From: Bifidobacterium leontopitheci
GTDB taxonomy: Bacteria; Actinomycetota; Actinomycetes; Actinomycetales; Bifidobacteriaceae
Direction: 5' to 3'
Assembly (NCBI RefSeq): GCF_009193355.1
Contig: NZ_WBVT01000021.1
Span: forward strand, 1 to 53,737
DNA: 53,737 nucleotides
Part shown: piece after piece, positions 1 to 6,990 of the stretch
Layout of the letters: every line of letters starts with the position of its first letter
How positions within the stretch are numbered: position 1 is the first letter of the stretch
Notes under the pieces: model-generated
Seen by the model: the letters and a program-made list of their open reading frames with translations, nothing else
What the model was told of the DNA's origin: nothing
The model's database searches: none
Position numbers and translations under genes: made by a program

Positions 1-63
1 GATCAGGTCCGCGACCTTCCTCATGAAACCGTCGTCGTAATGACGCCTGCGATCCCCACACAT
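1..63 (-). CDS. 5' end of an unidentified gene (runs off the window edge)
   Basis: On the minus strand an ATG at 63 opens a frame that stays open to the window edge. The 21 visible residues begin MCGDRRRHYDDGFMRKVADL. A GGAGG at 75-79 lies 11 bases upstream, slightly far but usable as a ribosome binding site. Too little is visible to name a family. It would read away from proC (both minus strand), with proC upstream of it. It could also be a chance open frame, because 63 bases is short. Confidence 0.4.
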   Translation of the reverse strand, partial: MCGDRRRHYDDGFMRKVADLI

Positions 64-167
64 GAGAAACCGCACCTCCAATCATCGAATCTGCATTATC
101 GCAGTCCAACAATCGGGGTGCAGTTCACACCGAGGGGGCCGAGTCCGGGCCGAAGACGAGCGCGTAG

Positions 168-272
168 AAATCGCGCTCCAGCCCCTCCACCAAGGGGCCG
201 AATAATCAATTGCCGCCGCAGCTTCGCTCCCGCCGGCGGGAGCTGGCTCGCGAAGCGAGACTGAGGGTGGCT
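168..272. repeat. BIME-like dispersed palindromic repeat downstream of proC
   Basis: The spacer between the edge gene and proC holds GC-rich palindromes: a CTCCAGCCCCTCCACC-type segment near 172-190, a CTCCCGCCGGCGGGAG hairpin at 227-242, and a TCGCGAAGCGA motif followed by CTGAGGG near 248-268. On the minus strand this reads CCCTCAGTCTCGCTTCGCGA..., the same layout as the repeats at 34179-34223 and 44899-44941. It lies just past the proC stop and could also serve as a transcription stop or mRNA 3' stabiliser. Confidence 0.6.
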
Positions 273-281
273 TCCACCGGT

Positions 282-1097
282 CTACGCTTCGATGGCGTCG
301 ACGGCGTTGATGACGGCACCGCGGAAGCCGTCCTTCTCGAGCTGAACGACGCCGCGGATCGTGGTGCCGCCGGGCGAGCAGACCGCATCCTTCATCGCGC
401 CCGGATGCGTTTCGGTCGCCATGTAGAGCGCGCCCACGCCTTCGACCATCTTCGCGGCCATGCGGTAGGCGGCGGCGCGCTGCAGACCGTATTTGACGCC
501 GGCGTCGCCGAGCGCCTCGATGTACATGTCGGTGAACGCAGGCGCGCAGCCGGCGATGCACATAGCGATGTTCATATGCGCGGTGTCGACGCGTTCGATG
601 AGGCTGATCGGCGAGAACAGCGCCTCGAACACGTCACGCTGGCCGTCGAGCAGCGTGTTGCTCTCCTCGGTGACGAGCACGCCCTTGCCTACGGCCATCG
701 GCGTGTTCGGTATCGTGCACTGGATGTGCACGGAATCGGCGAGGTCGCCGAACAGCGTCCGGTATTTCGCCAGATCCCAGCCCGCCGCGATCGACACGGT
801 GAACTTGCCGGCCTTGGCGAACTCGTCGGCGATCGGGCCGACGACGCCTTCGATCTGATAGGGCTTGATGGCGATGACGATCACGTCGGCCGCGGCCGCC
901 ACTTCGCGGGCGTCGTGCAGCGGGCGCGCACCGATCCTGGCGGTGGTCTTCTCGAGTTTGTCGTAGTGGGCGGCGCAGGCGACGATGCGCCCGCCGGTGA
1001 CGACCCCGGCGTCGACGAGTCCCTGCGCGATGGCCTGCGCCATGTTGCCGTAGCCGATGAATCCGATGGTGAGGTCCGTGATGTCCGGCTGTGTCAT
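282..1097 (-). CDS. proC: pyrroline-5-carboxylate reductase
   Basis: This 271-residue protein matches the usual length of ProC, which reduces pyrroline-5-carboxylate to proline with NAD(P)H in the cytoplasm. The N-terminus carries the Rossmann dinucleotide motif GFIGYGNMAQAIAQGL (about residues 12-27), followed by VIVIAIKPYQIEGVV. The C-terminal dimerisation domain has the family signature region PGGTTIRGVVQLEKDGFRGA. The final EKDGFRGAVINAVDAIEA is typical of the family end. The ATG at 1097 lies behind a GGAGGAAACATC-type site. It stands alone; the upstream hydrolase gene is about 75 bases away on the same strand, so cotranscription is possible. A proline peptidase next to a proline-making enzyme suggests local clustering of proline supply functions (inference). 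Confidence 0.95.
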   Translation of the reverse strand: MTQPDITDLTIGFIGYGNMAQAIAQGLVDAGVVTGGRIVACAAHYDKLEKTTARIGARPLHDAREVAAAADVIVIAIKPYQIEGVVGPIADEFAKAGKFTVSIAAGWDLAKYRTLFGDLADSVHIQCTIPNTPMAVGKGVLVTEESNTLLDGQRDVFEALFSPISLIERVDTAHMNIAMCIAGCAPAFTDMYIEALGDAGVKYGLQRAAAYRMAAKMVEGVGALYMATETHPGAMKDAVCSPGGTTIRGVVQLEKDGFRGAVINAVDAIEA

Positions 1098-1171
1098 GAT
1101 GTTTCCTCCGTATGGTGATGAATGCGCGTGGTGATGAATGCGTGTGGTGATGGTATGGGGGCGCCCGCCCG

Positions 1172-2560
1172 TCAGAACAGGCTTTCCAGGTCGCCGCGGT
1201 CGAGCGCCTCCTGATAGAGCCGCTTGAACACGGAGGGGCCGTGGTTGCCGTCATGCTCGAACTCGTTGGTGGTCCAGTAGTGGCTGTTGCCGACGCGGCT
1301 GAGCGTATCGAGCTGCATGAGCGAATCCACGTACATGTCGTCGAAGTAGACGGCCGCCTGCAGCGGCACCTCGTTGCGGGCCAGCTGGTCGGCGTCGTAG
1401 ATGACGCCGAAACGCGTATCCTCCATGAGCAGGTCCATGGCCGGGCGGAACGGACGCAGCGCCTTCTCCTGATTGAACATCCACGGGAACATCGCCTCGC
1501 CGGTGAACGTGAGCGGGCGCCGGCCGGTGCCGAACGCGGGATGCTCGTCGCGCACCCGCTGCGCCGCCCAACGGATCGGCTCGTCCAGTTCGCCGTTCGC
1601 GTAGATGAACTCCTGCAGCGGCCAATACAAGGGCCGGGACGACGTGGCGGCCATCACCTTCTCCAGGAACGGCGCGCTGAGCGCGGAATCGGCGCTGGCC
1701 GAGCCGTCGCCGTCGAGGAACGCCTCGTCGAAGATCCAGTGCACGCGCTCGAAGCTCGGCTTCATGCCGAAGTCGGAACCAAGGCACTGCAGCCGTTCGA
1801 CGGTCAGCGGGTCGCCGTTGGGCAGCACCGGCGTGCCGGCCGGCAGCCAGCCCTCCCCCGTGGCGGCGACTTCGGCGACGGTCGGCAGCTTTTCTGCCAC
1901 GGCCGCCACACGCTCCTCATCCACACGGTAGCGTTCGTAGAACTGCGCGGTCTTGGCCGCCATGCGCGGGAACGTGTGCTCGTACACTTCGGTCGCGTCG
2001 GCGGGCACGTGCGGGATGCCGCCGCACGTGAAGCTCGCGGCCACGCCTTCGGGGTACAACGACAGGTAGGTGAGCGTCAGGAACCCGCCGTAGCTCTGGC
2101 CGAGCGTCACCCACGGGGCTCCCCCGAACTCGGTGCGGCGCAGATGCTCGAAGTCGCGCACGATTGAATCAGCGAGGAACAGCTTGAGATAGTCGGCCTG
2201 CGCGCGTGCGCCGGCCCCGGCCATGCGCTCCATGACCTGCGCGTCGATGCGGCTTGAACGCCCGGTGCCGCGCTGGTCGGGCAGCACCACGCGGAAATGC
2301 TTGACCGCCTCGGCGATCCAGCCGTCGGACGTGGGGTTCAGCGGGCGCGGCCCCTCACCGCCGGGGCCGCCCTGCAGGTACACCAGCAGCGGCAGCTCGT
2401 CATGCACATGCTCGGGCGAGGTCACCACCCGGTAGAACAAACGCAGCGAATCGCCGTCGAACCCACGGCCCGGCTCATGGCCCGACCAGTCGAGCGGCAC
2501 CGCGACCGACCGGTCCTCGACATGCAGGCCGGGCACGTAATACTGTGCGAGCAACGTCAT
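1172..2560 (-). CDS. alpha/beta hydrolase, proline iminopeptidase-like (S33 family)
   Basis: This 462-residue protein is an alpha/beta hydrolase of the S33 type, which removes N-terminal proline or similar residues from peptides. Visible motifs in order are the oxyanion region LLVYLQGGPGGEGP (around residues 59-72), VVLPDQRGTGRS, the nucleophile elbow GQSYGGF, a cap domain with an ERYRVDEERV helix, and a late acid/histidine region ending NEFEHDGNHGPSVF, where the final His would complete the triad. At 460 residues it fits the longer actinobacterial subgroup better than the 310-residue classical iminopeptidase. The start at 2560 follows an AGGAAAGGTGG ribosome site. Substrate specificity cannot be read from sequence. 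Confidence 0.85.
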   Translation of the reverse strand: MTLLAQYYVPGLHVEDRSVAVPLDWSGHEPGRGFDGDSLRLFYRVVTSPEHVHDELPLLVYLQGGPGGEGPRPLNPTSDGWIAEAVKHFRVVLPDQRGTGRSSRIDAQVMERMAGAGARAQADYLKLFLADSIVRDFEHLRRTEFGGAPWVTLGQSYGGFLTLTYLSLYPEGVAASFTCGGIPHVPADATEVYEHTFPRMAAKTAQFYERYRVDEERVAAVAEKLPTVAEVAATGEGWLPAGTPVLPNGDPLTVERLQCLGSDFGMKPSFERVHWIFDEAFLDGDGSASADSALSAPFLEKVMAATSSRPLYWPLQEFIYANGELDEPIRWAAQRVRDEHPAFGTGRRPLTFTGEAMFPWMFNQEKALRPFRPAMDLLMEDTRFGVIYDADQLARNEVPLQAAVYFDDMYVDSLMQLDTLSRVGNSHYWTTNEFEHDGNHGPSVFKRLYQEALDRGDLESLF

Positions 2561-2820
2561 TTTGCAACCACCTTTCCTAACATCGTCCTACCGGCTGCCA
2601 TCCGCGCCACGCAGGCCCCATGGGCCCGGTCGACGGCGGCATGACGCCAGACGCTTCCAACCATACGCGAGGAATGCGTCACACGTCCCATATCTTCCCG
2701 TTTGCGAACGCGGCATGTCGCCACCCCTCCCCGCCCGTCCGCACCGCAGCGTACGCGACAGCCGAATCATCCGTCAGGCCGATGCCGTGCACGTCAAGGC
2801 AGGCGCTACCCTTGACACCC
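2561..2820. other. divergent promoter region between the hydrolase and the sensor kinase
   Basis: No gene is supported here. The spacer must hold promoters for both divergent genes. A TTGACA-like hexamer lies at 2812-2817, and a 14-bp perfect palindrome, ACACCCATGGGTGT (2815-2828), overlaps the proposed kinase start codon. I see no convincing -10 element at a standard distance. Confidence 0.4.
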
Positions 2821-5667
2821 ATGGGTGTTATGGAACGGATCACAGCGTGGAACAAGACGCACACGCTGCTCGCCGACATCCTCATGGCTGCGGTGGCGGC
2901 GTTCCTAGTCATCGGCATGTTCGGCTCAGGCACGACGAACCCCGGACTGCTCGCCTATTTCGACGGCGGTCCGATGGTCCTGTGGTCCCTGCTGCTGATG
3001 GTCACCATAGCATTGCGGCGCACACGACCGCAGGCCGCGGCGCTCGCCTTCGTCGCGATCACGGTAATCCAGCTCGTGCTTGGCCCTACGGTCGTCTACG
3101 CCGACCTGCTTACCCCTTTTATGCTGTACTCGGTGATCGTCTACGGCGATCCCCGCAATTCCAAGCCGTTCATGATCCTCGCATTCGCCATCGGAGCCCT
3201 CACCGCGATGGTCCTCGCATGGACGTCATCGGTCGGCCCTCTCGGCAACACCGACCTGCAGATCAGCGCGGTCTCGTCATGCTATTCGGTCAACCAGTAC
3301 GGCATGACCGGCAGTTGCGCGCTGGTGATGGCGGGGAGCGCCGTCGCCATATTCATACTCATCGCACTGTGCCTGACGTCGGCGATCATCGTCGCGTTCT
3401 GGCAGCGCGCCCGCCGAGCGACCGTGCGCATGATGCAGGAGCGCAACGACGCGCTCAGGGCGCAGGAGCTCGAGGAGCAGCGCATCGCCGCGTTGGCCGA
3501 GCGGGCGCGCATCGCCCGTGACATGCATGATGTGGTGGCGCACACGTTGTCGATCATCATCGTGCAGTCGGATGGCGGACGCTATGCCGGCGCGCATGAT
3601 CCCGCGCTCGCCAGGCACACCATGGAGACGATCCGGCATGAGTCGGAGCGGGCACTGCATGACATGAAGCGCCTGCTGGGCGTGTTCGGCGGCTCCGACC
3701 ACGCCGATTGGGGCGATATAGACGCGCTGATCGACCAGGCGCGGTCGGCCGCCGGGGACGGCTGCCGTATCCTGCGGACCGTCACCGGCACGCCCGCGCC
3801 CTCCGCGCTAGGCCATCAGGCGAGCTGCGCGATGTACCGCATGGTGCAGGAGGCGCTGACGAACGTGCGCAAGTACGCCGGGCCGAACGTGACCGTGACC
3901 ATCGCAGAAACGTGGGACGGGCATGGTCTTGCCGTATCCGTGACCGATGACGGGCGCGGAGCGTCGTCGTCGCTGGACGGACACAAGCCCGGTTATGGGC
4001 TGATCGGCATGCGCGAGCGCATCGAAGACGTGGGCGGGCATGTCCAGTCCGGTCCGCTGATCGGCGGCGGGTTCGGCGTGAACGCTTCGGTGCCGTACGA
4101 CACAGAGCTGCAGACGGCGGACGCGCGGGACGCCGGGCTGCAGCCGGACGACGGCACGGCTCATGCCGCCGTCAGCTCCGCAGCCGCCGCAACCACTGCG
4201 CCCGCGACCACTGTGCCCGCGACCGTCCCATCCGCGCCCGTCGCAGTCCCGACCGCGACGCATGACGTCGAATCGGCGAGCAGCATCCATGTCCGTCAGC
4301 ATCAGGCCGACGTCAAGAAGAACGCCGCCGAGCAGATGGCCGCCGTGCACTCCCCCGCCGGCCGTCTTTACGAACGCGTCTCACGGCAGCCAGCCGCGGC
4401 GGGGACGCACCGTCATCCGCGCTTGTCTGCCGCACGACCGTCAGATGCCAAAGCCAGCGTCGCCGAACGAACCGGGAGCGTCACCCACACTGACGTCACC
4501 GCCACGGGCACTGACGTCACAGCCACGGGCCGCGCGGCGGATCCGCGGCAGCCGTCCCGGCATATCCCCGAACCTCCATCGACCGCCAGACTGCTCGCAC
4601 GGGCGAAACGGCTCTACGCCACGCTCAGATCCAAGCCGATCAGCCAGGCGGCGGCGAACGCGACCGGGCAGGCCAACTGGATCGAGCGGCTGTCACAGTG
4701 GATGGAACGCCACTATCTGCTGTCAGACCTGATCGCGATGCTACTGCTCACGTTCCTGCTGACCAACATCGGCAACGCGCCCATGCTGTATCTGGACGGG
4801 CTTCAGATGTACGGGATGAGCGACCGCCTGTTCACCATGCTGTCGCTGCTGCCGTGCGTGTTCCGCCGACGGTTCCCCGAGTCCAGCGCTCTGGCATCGT
4901 TCGTGTTCGCGACGTTCCAGCTGCTGCTCGTGCCGTCGGTGCTCGCCGTGAACGTCATCGCATCCATGCTGTCCCTGTACTCCGCGGTGCTGTACGGCCG
5001 CGACCGCGCCTGGCGATGGACGGGACTGGCGGCGCTGGCTGGCTCGCTGCTGTTCGGGTTCAAGACGTTCGTCGCCGAACACGGCTATGAGACGATTCTG
5101 CAGTTCCTGCTGTCCGCGCCGATGGGCGGTTCGCTCACGGACGCGACAGGCCACGGCGGCCGTGGCTTCAACACGGCGTTCATGTTCACGACCGTGTCGC
5201 TGCTGCTGTGCGTGGGCATGATGGCGTTGGCGCGATGGTCGCGCTCCAGCGGCACGAACGTGCTGGTGCTGCAGGCGCGCGAGGATGCGCTGCGCGCCGA
5301 GCAGGCGAAGCAGCGCGTGCTGGCCGCGAACATGGAGCGCGACCGGATCAGCGCGAACATCCAGGCGGAGGTGACCGAGACGTTGACCGGCGTGATCGAC
5401 AAGGCCGTGAGCGGGCTGACGGCGCTGGACGAATGCGAACGGCGCGGCGAGGAGCCGTCCGCGCAGGCGATCACGGACGCGTTCGCCGCCATCGGCTCGC
5501 AGGGTCGTACGGCGCTGGCGCATATGCGCAAACTGCTCGGCGTGCTGCGCGAGACCGGGTTCAGCGATGAGGCGCACGCGGACGCGCAGCCGGACATGCA
5601 GCTGCGTCCCGCCGCGTCGCTGGACGAGCAGCTGAGCGGACGGCTGGAAGGCCATGCGGGCAGGTGA
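2821..5667 (+). CDS. tandem-fusion sensor histidine kinase: complete kinase plus degenerate second kinase half
   Basis: From the ATG at 2821 (an alternative ATG is at 2830) the protein has 948 residues, about twice a normal NarL-type sensor kinase. Module 1 has about five to six membrane helices, a HisKA_3 dimerisation helix RARIARDMHDVVAHTLS with the phospho-accepting His at 236 (codon 3526-3528), and an ATPase domain with DDGRGA and GYGLIGMRERIE. A Pro/Ala/Thr-rich linker of about 200 residues follows (roughly 4130-4650). Module 2 repeats the architecture: multi-pass membrane region, coiled stretch REDALRAEQAKQRVLAANME, then RDRISANIQAEVTETLTGV, where the His position is Gln 848 (codon 5362-5364). 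The protein ends soon after LAHMRKLLGVLRETGF, with no ATPase domain. Module 2 matches the LHDMKRLLGVFGG end of module 1, so it is a duplicated, inactive sensor half. The response regulator follows 225 bases downstream. Confidence 0.88.
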   Translation: MGVMERITAWNKTHTLLADILMAAVAAFLVIGMFGSGTTNPGLLAYFDGGPMVLWSLLLMVTIALRRTRPQAAALAFVAITVIQLVLGPTVVYADLLTPFMLYSVIVYGDPRNSKPFMILAFAIGALTAMVLAWTSSVGPLGNTDLQISAVSSCYSVNQYGMTGSCALVMAGSAVAIFILIALCLTSAIIVAFWQRARRATVRMMQERNDALRAQELEEQRIAALAERARIARDMHDVVAHTLSIIIVQSDGGRYAGAHDPALARHTMETIRHESERALHDMKRLLGVFGGSDHADWGDIDALIDQARSAAGDGCRILRTVTGTPAPSALGHQASCAMYRMVQEALTNVRKYAGPNVTVTIAETWDGHGLAVSVTDDGRGASSSLDGHKPGYGLIGMRERIEDVGGHVQSGPLIGGGFGVNASVPYDTELQTADARDAGLQPDDGTAHAAVSSAAAATTAPATTVPATVPSAPVAVPTATHDVESASSIHVRQHQADVKKNAAEQMAAVHSPAGRLYERVSRQPAAAGTHRHPRLSAARPSDAKASVAERTGSVTHTDVTATGTDVTATGRAADPRQPSRHIPEPPSTARLLARAKRLYATLRSKPISQAAANATGQANWIERLSQWMERHYLLSDLIAMLLLTFLLTNIGNAPMLYLDGLQMYGMSDRLFTMLSLLPCVFRRRFPESSALASFVFATFQLLLVPSVLAVNVIASMLSLYSAVLYGRDRAWRWTGLAALAGSLLFGFKTFVAEHGYETILQFLLSAPMGGSLTDATGHGGRGFNTAFMFTTVSLLLCVGMMALARWSRSSGTNVLVLQAREDALRAEQAKQRVLAANMERDRISANIQAEVTETLTGVIDKAVSGLTALDECERRGEEPSAQAITDAFAAIGSQGRTALAHMRKLLGVLRETGFSDEAHADAQPDMQLRPAASLDEQLSGRLEGHAGR

Positions 5668-5720
5668 GGACGCAGGGCGCGAACCGGCGCCGGCTCCGAC
5701 GCCGGCTCCGACGCCTCTTA

Positions 5721-5750
5721 TGTCACAGCGGGTAGCTACCCGCTGTGACA
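5721..5750. repeat. 30-bp perfect palindrome, TGTCACAGCGGGTA family, copy 1
   Basis: Two 15-bp arms, beginning TGTCACAGCGGGTAG, are perfect inverted complements with no spacer. The element sits between the kinase and its response regulator. Two further copies lie at 19294-19323 and 19387-19416 with different central bases. No T-run follows, so it is not a classic intrinsic terminator. It could be a protein operator, an RNA hairpin between cotranscribed genes, or a dispersed palindromic repeat. Confidence 0.75.
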
Positions 5751-5892
5751 TTGCGCGAGGCGCGTGGATGCCAGTTCGGCGACGGTAGCAGGCTCATGCC
5801 GCTTCCTGAGCGTTCGCGAGGCGCATGGGCGCGACAAGTCACGCCCATGTCGTGCCATGGATAATTCAATGTCGCCGGTTACAGTGGAGGGT

Positions 5893-6675
5893 ATGAGTGA
5901 CATGCAGAGAATTCGTGTGGTGATCGCCGATGACCAGGAACTGGTGCGCGCCGGATTCGCCATGGTGATCGGCTCGCAACCGGACATGCAGGTGGTGGGA
6001 CAGGCCGGCGACGGCGCTCAGGCCGTGGCTTTGGCCGAATCCCTGCACCCGGACGTGGTGCTGATGGACGTGCGCATGCCCGGCATGGACGGGTTGGAGG
6101 CGACGTCGCGCATATCCGCATTGGAGGCGTCCTCCGGTTCCGCCGCCGGCGCGCAGAAGGAGGCGGCCGGCGATTCGGCGACGCGTCGCACGCGCGTGAT
6201 CATCCTGACGACGTTCGATTTGGACGAGTACGTGATGGCGGCAATCAACGCCGGCGCCTCCGGGTTCCTGCTCAAGGACACCGAGCCGGAGACGCTGCTC
6301 AGCTCGATCCGCACGGTGTATCAGGGCAATGCGATCATCGCGCCGTCCGCCACGAAGCGGCTCATCGAGAAGATGATGCAGGACGGCTATACGAAGACCC
6401 CGCTGACCGCCGCCCCGGACGCAGGCGCGAAGACGACGCCGCAGGATGCGCCCCGCACGGTCGCCTATACCGACCCGGAGCTCGACCTGCTCACCGACCG
6501 CGAACGCGAGGTGCTGGTCGAAATCGCGCATGGCCTGTCGAATCAGGAGATCGCGAACAAGCTGTTCATCAGCCTGCCGACGGTGAAAACCCATGTGGCG
6601 CACATCCTCGCGAAGATCAACGCGCGCGACCGCGTGCAGGCCGTCGTCTTCGCCTACGACAACGGGCTCGTGTGA
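5893..6675 (+). CDS. NarL/LuxR-type response regulator
   Basis: This 260-residue DNA-binding response regulator is the expected partner of the kinase upstream. The receiver domain begins RIRVVIADDQELVRAGF, with the phosphorylation Asp in LMDVRMPGMDG (Asp 59), the conserved Thr in ILTTFDLDEYVM and the Lys in GFLLKDTEPE. The C-terminal LuxR helix-turn-helix is LTDREREVLVEIAHGLSNQE followed by PTVKTHVAHILAKI. I chose the ATG at 5893 because it follows GGAGG (5886-5890) and begins at the domain edge; an upstream in-frame ATG at 5764 would add residues unlike the family. An insertion of about 20 residues rich in Ala/Ser/Gly lies between the phosphorylation site and the Thr strand, and a 30-residue linker separates the domains. 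Confidence 0.93.
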   Translation: MSDMQRIRVVIADDQELVRAGFAMVIGSQPDMQVVGQAGDGAQAVALAESLHPDVVLMDVRMPGMDGLEATSRISALEASSGSAAGAQKEAAGDSATRRTRVIILTTFDLDEYVMAAINAGASGFLLKDTEPETLLSSIRTVYQGNAIIAPSATKRLIEKMMQDGYTKTPLTAAPDAGAKTTPQDAPRTVAYTDPELDLLTDREREVLVEIAHGLSNQEIANKLFISLPTVKTHVAHILAKINARDRVQAVVFAYDNGLV

Positions 6676-6708
6676 GCCGGCGCACCGAACATCGGCCTGT
6701 TTTGAAGG

Positions 6709-6850
6709 CTATTCCGGAATCGTAGGGCATCGACAGCGGTATCACTGCGTCATCGCGTGATTCAAGGAGCGAAAAAGAGCCATTTTCCAAGGCTCCTGAT
6801 TTGCGTCGACCGGCTGATACCCGCACCGATGCCCTACGATTCCGGAATAG
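6709..6850. repeat. 142-bp long imperfect hairpin with perfect 24-bp terminal arms (MITE-like)
   Basis: Arms 6709-6732 (starting CTATTCCGGAATCGTAGGGC) and 6827-6850 are perfect inverted complements. The symmetry continues imperfectly inward (AGCGGTATCA against the reverse complement of TGATACCCGC), and a further pair, AAGGAGC and GGCTCCT, lies near the centre. The whole element could fold into one long hairpin. It lies between the response regulator stop and a strong terminator. No transposase or obvious target duplication is present. Confidence 0.75.
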
Positions 6851-6879
6851 GCTCCGGAACAGGCGTGATGTGGATACAT

Positions 6880-6939
6880 GCATGACAGCAGAGGCCGGCT
6901 CCCCCGGGTTGGCGGGGGAGCCGGCCTCTGCTGTCATGC
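6880..6939. terminator. bidirectional hairpin terminator between convergent genes
   Basis: A perfect 26-bp stem (6880-6905 with 6914-6939, arms beginning GCATGACAGCAGAGGCCGGC) encloses an 8-base loop. It lies between the convergent response regulator (plus) and phosphatase (minus) genes. There is no clear T-tract on either side, but stem length and position support a two-way stop. Confidence 0.8.
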
Positions 6940-6990
6940 AGCTTGCCATGTCATGTCACGCGGCCGGTAGGGCCGCATGACATCGACACG

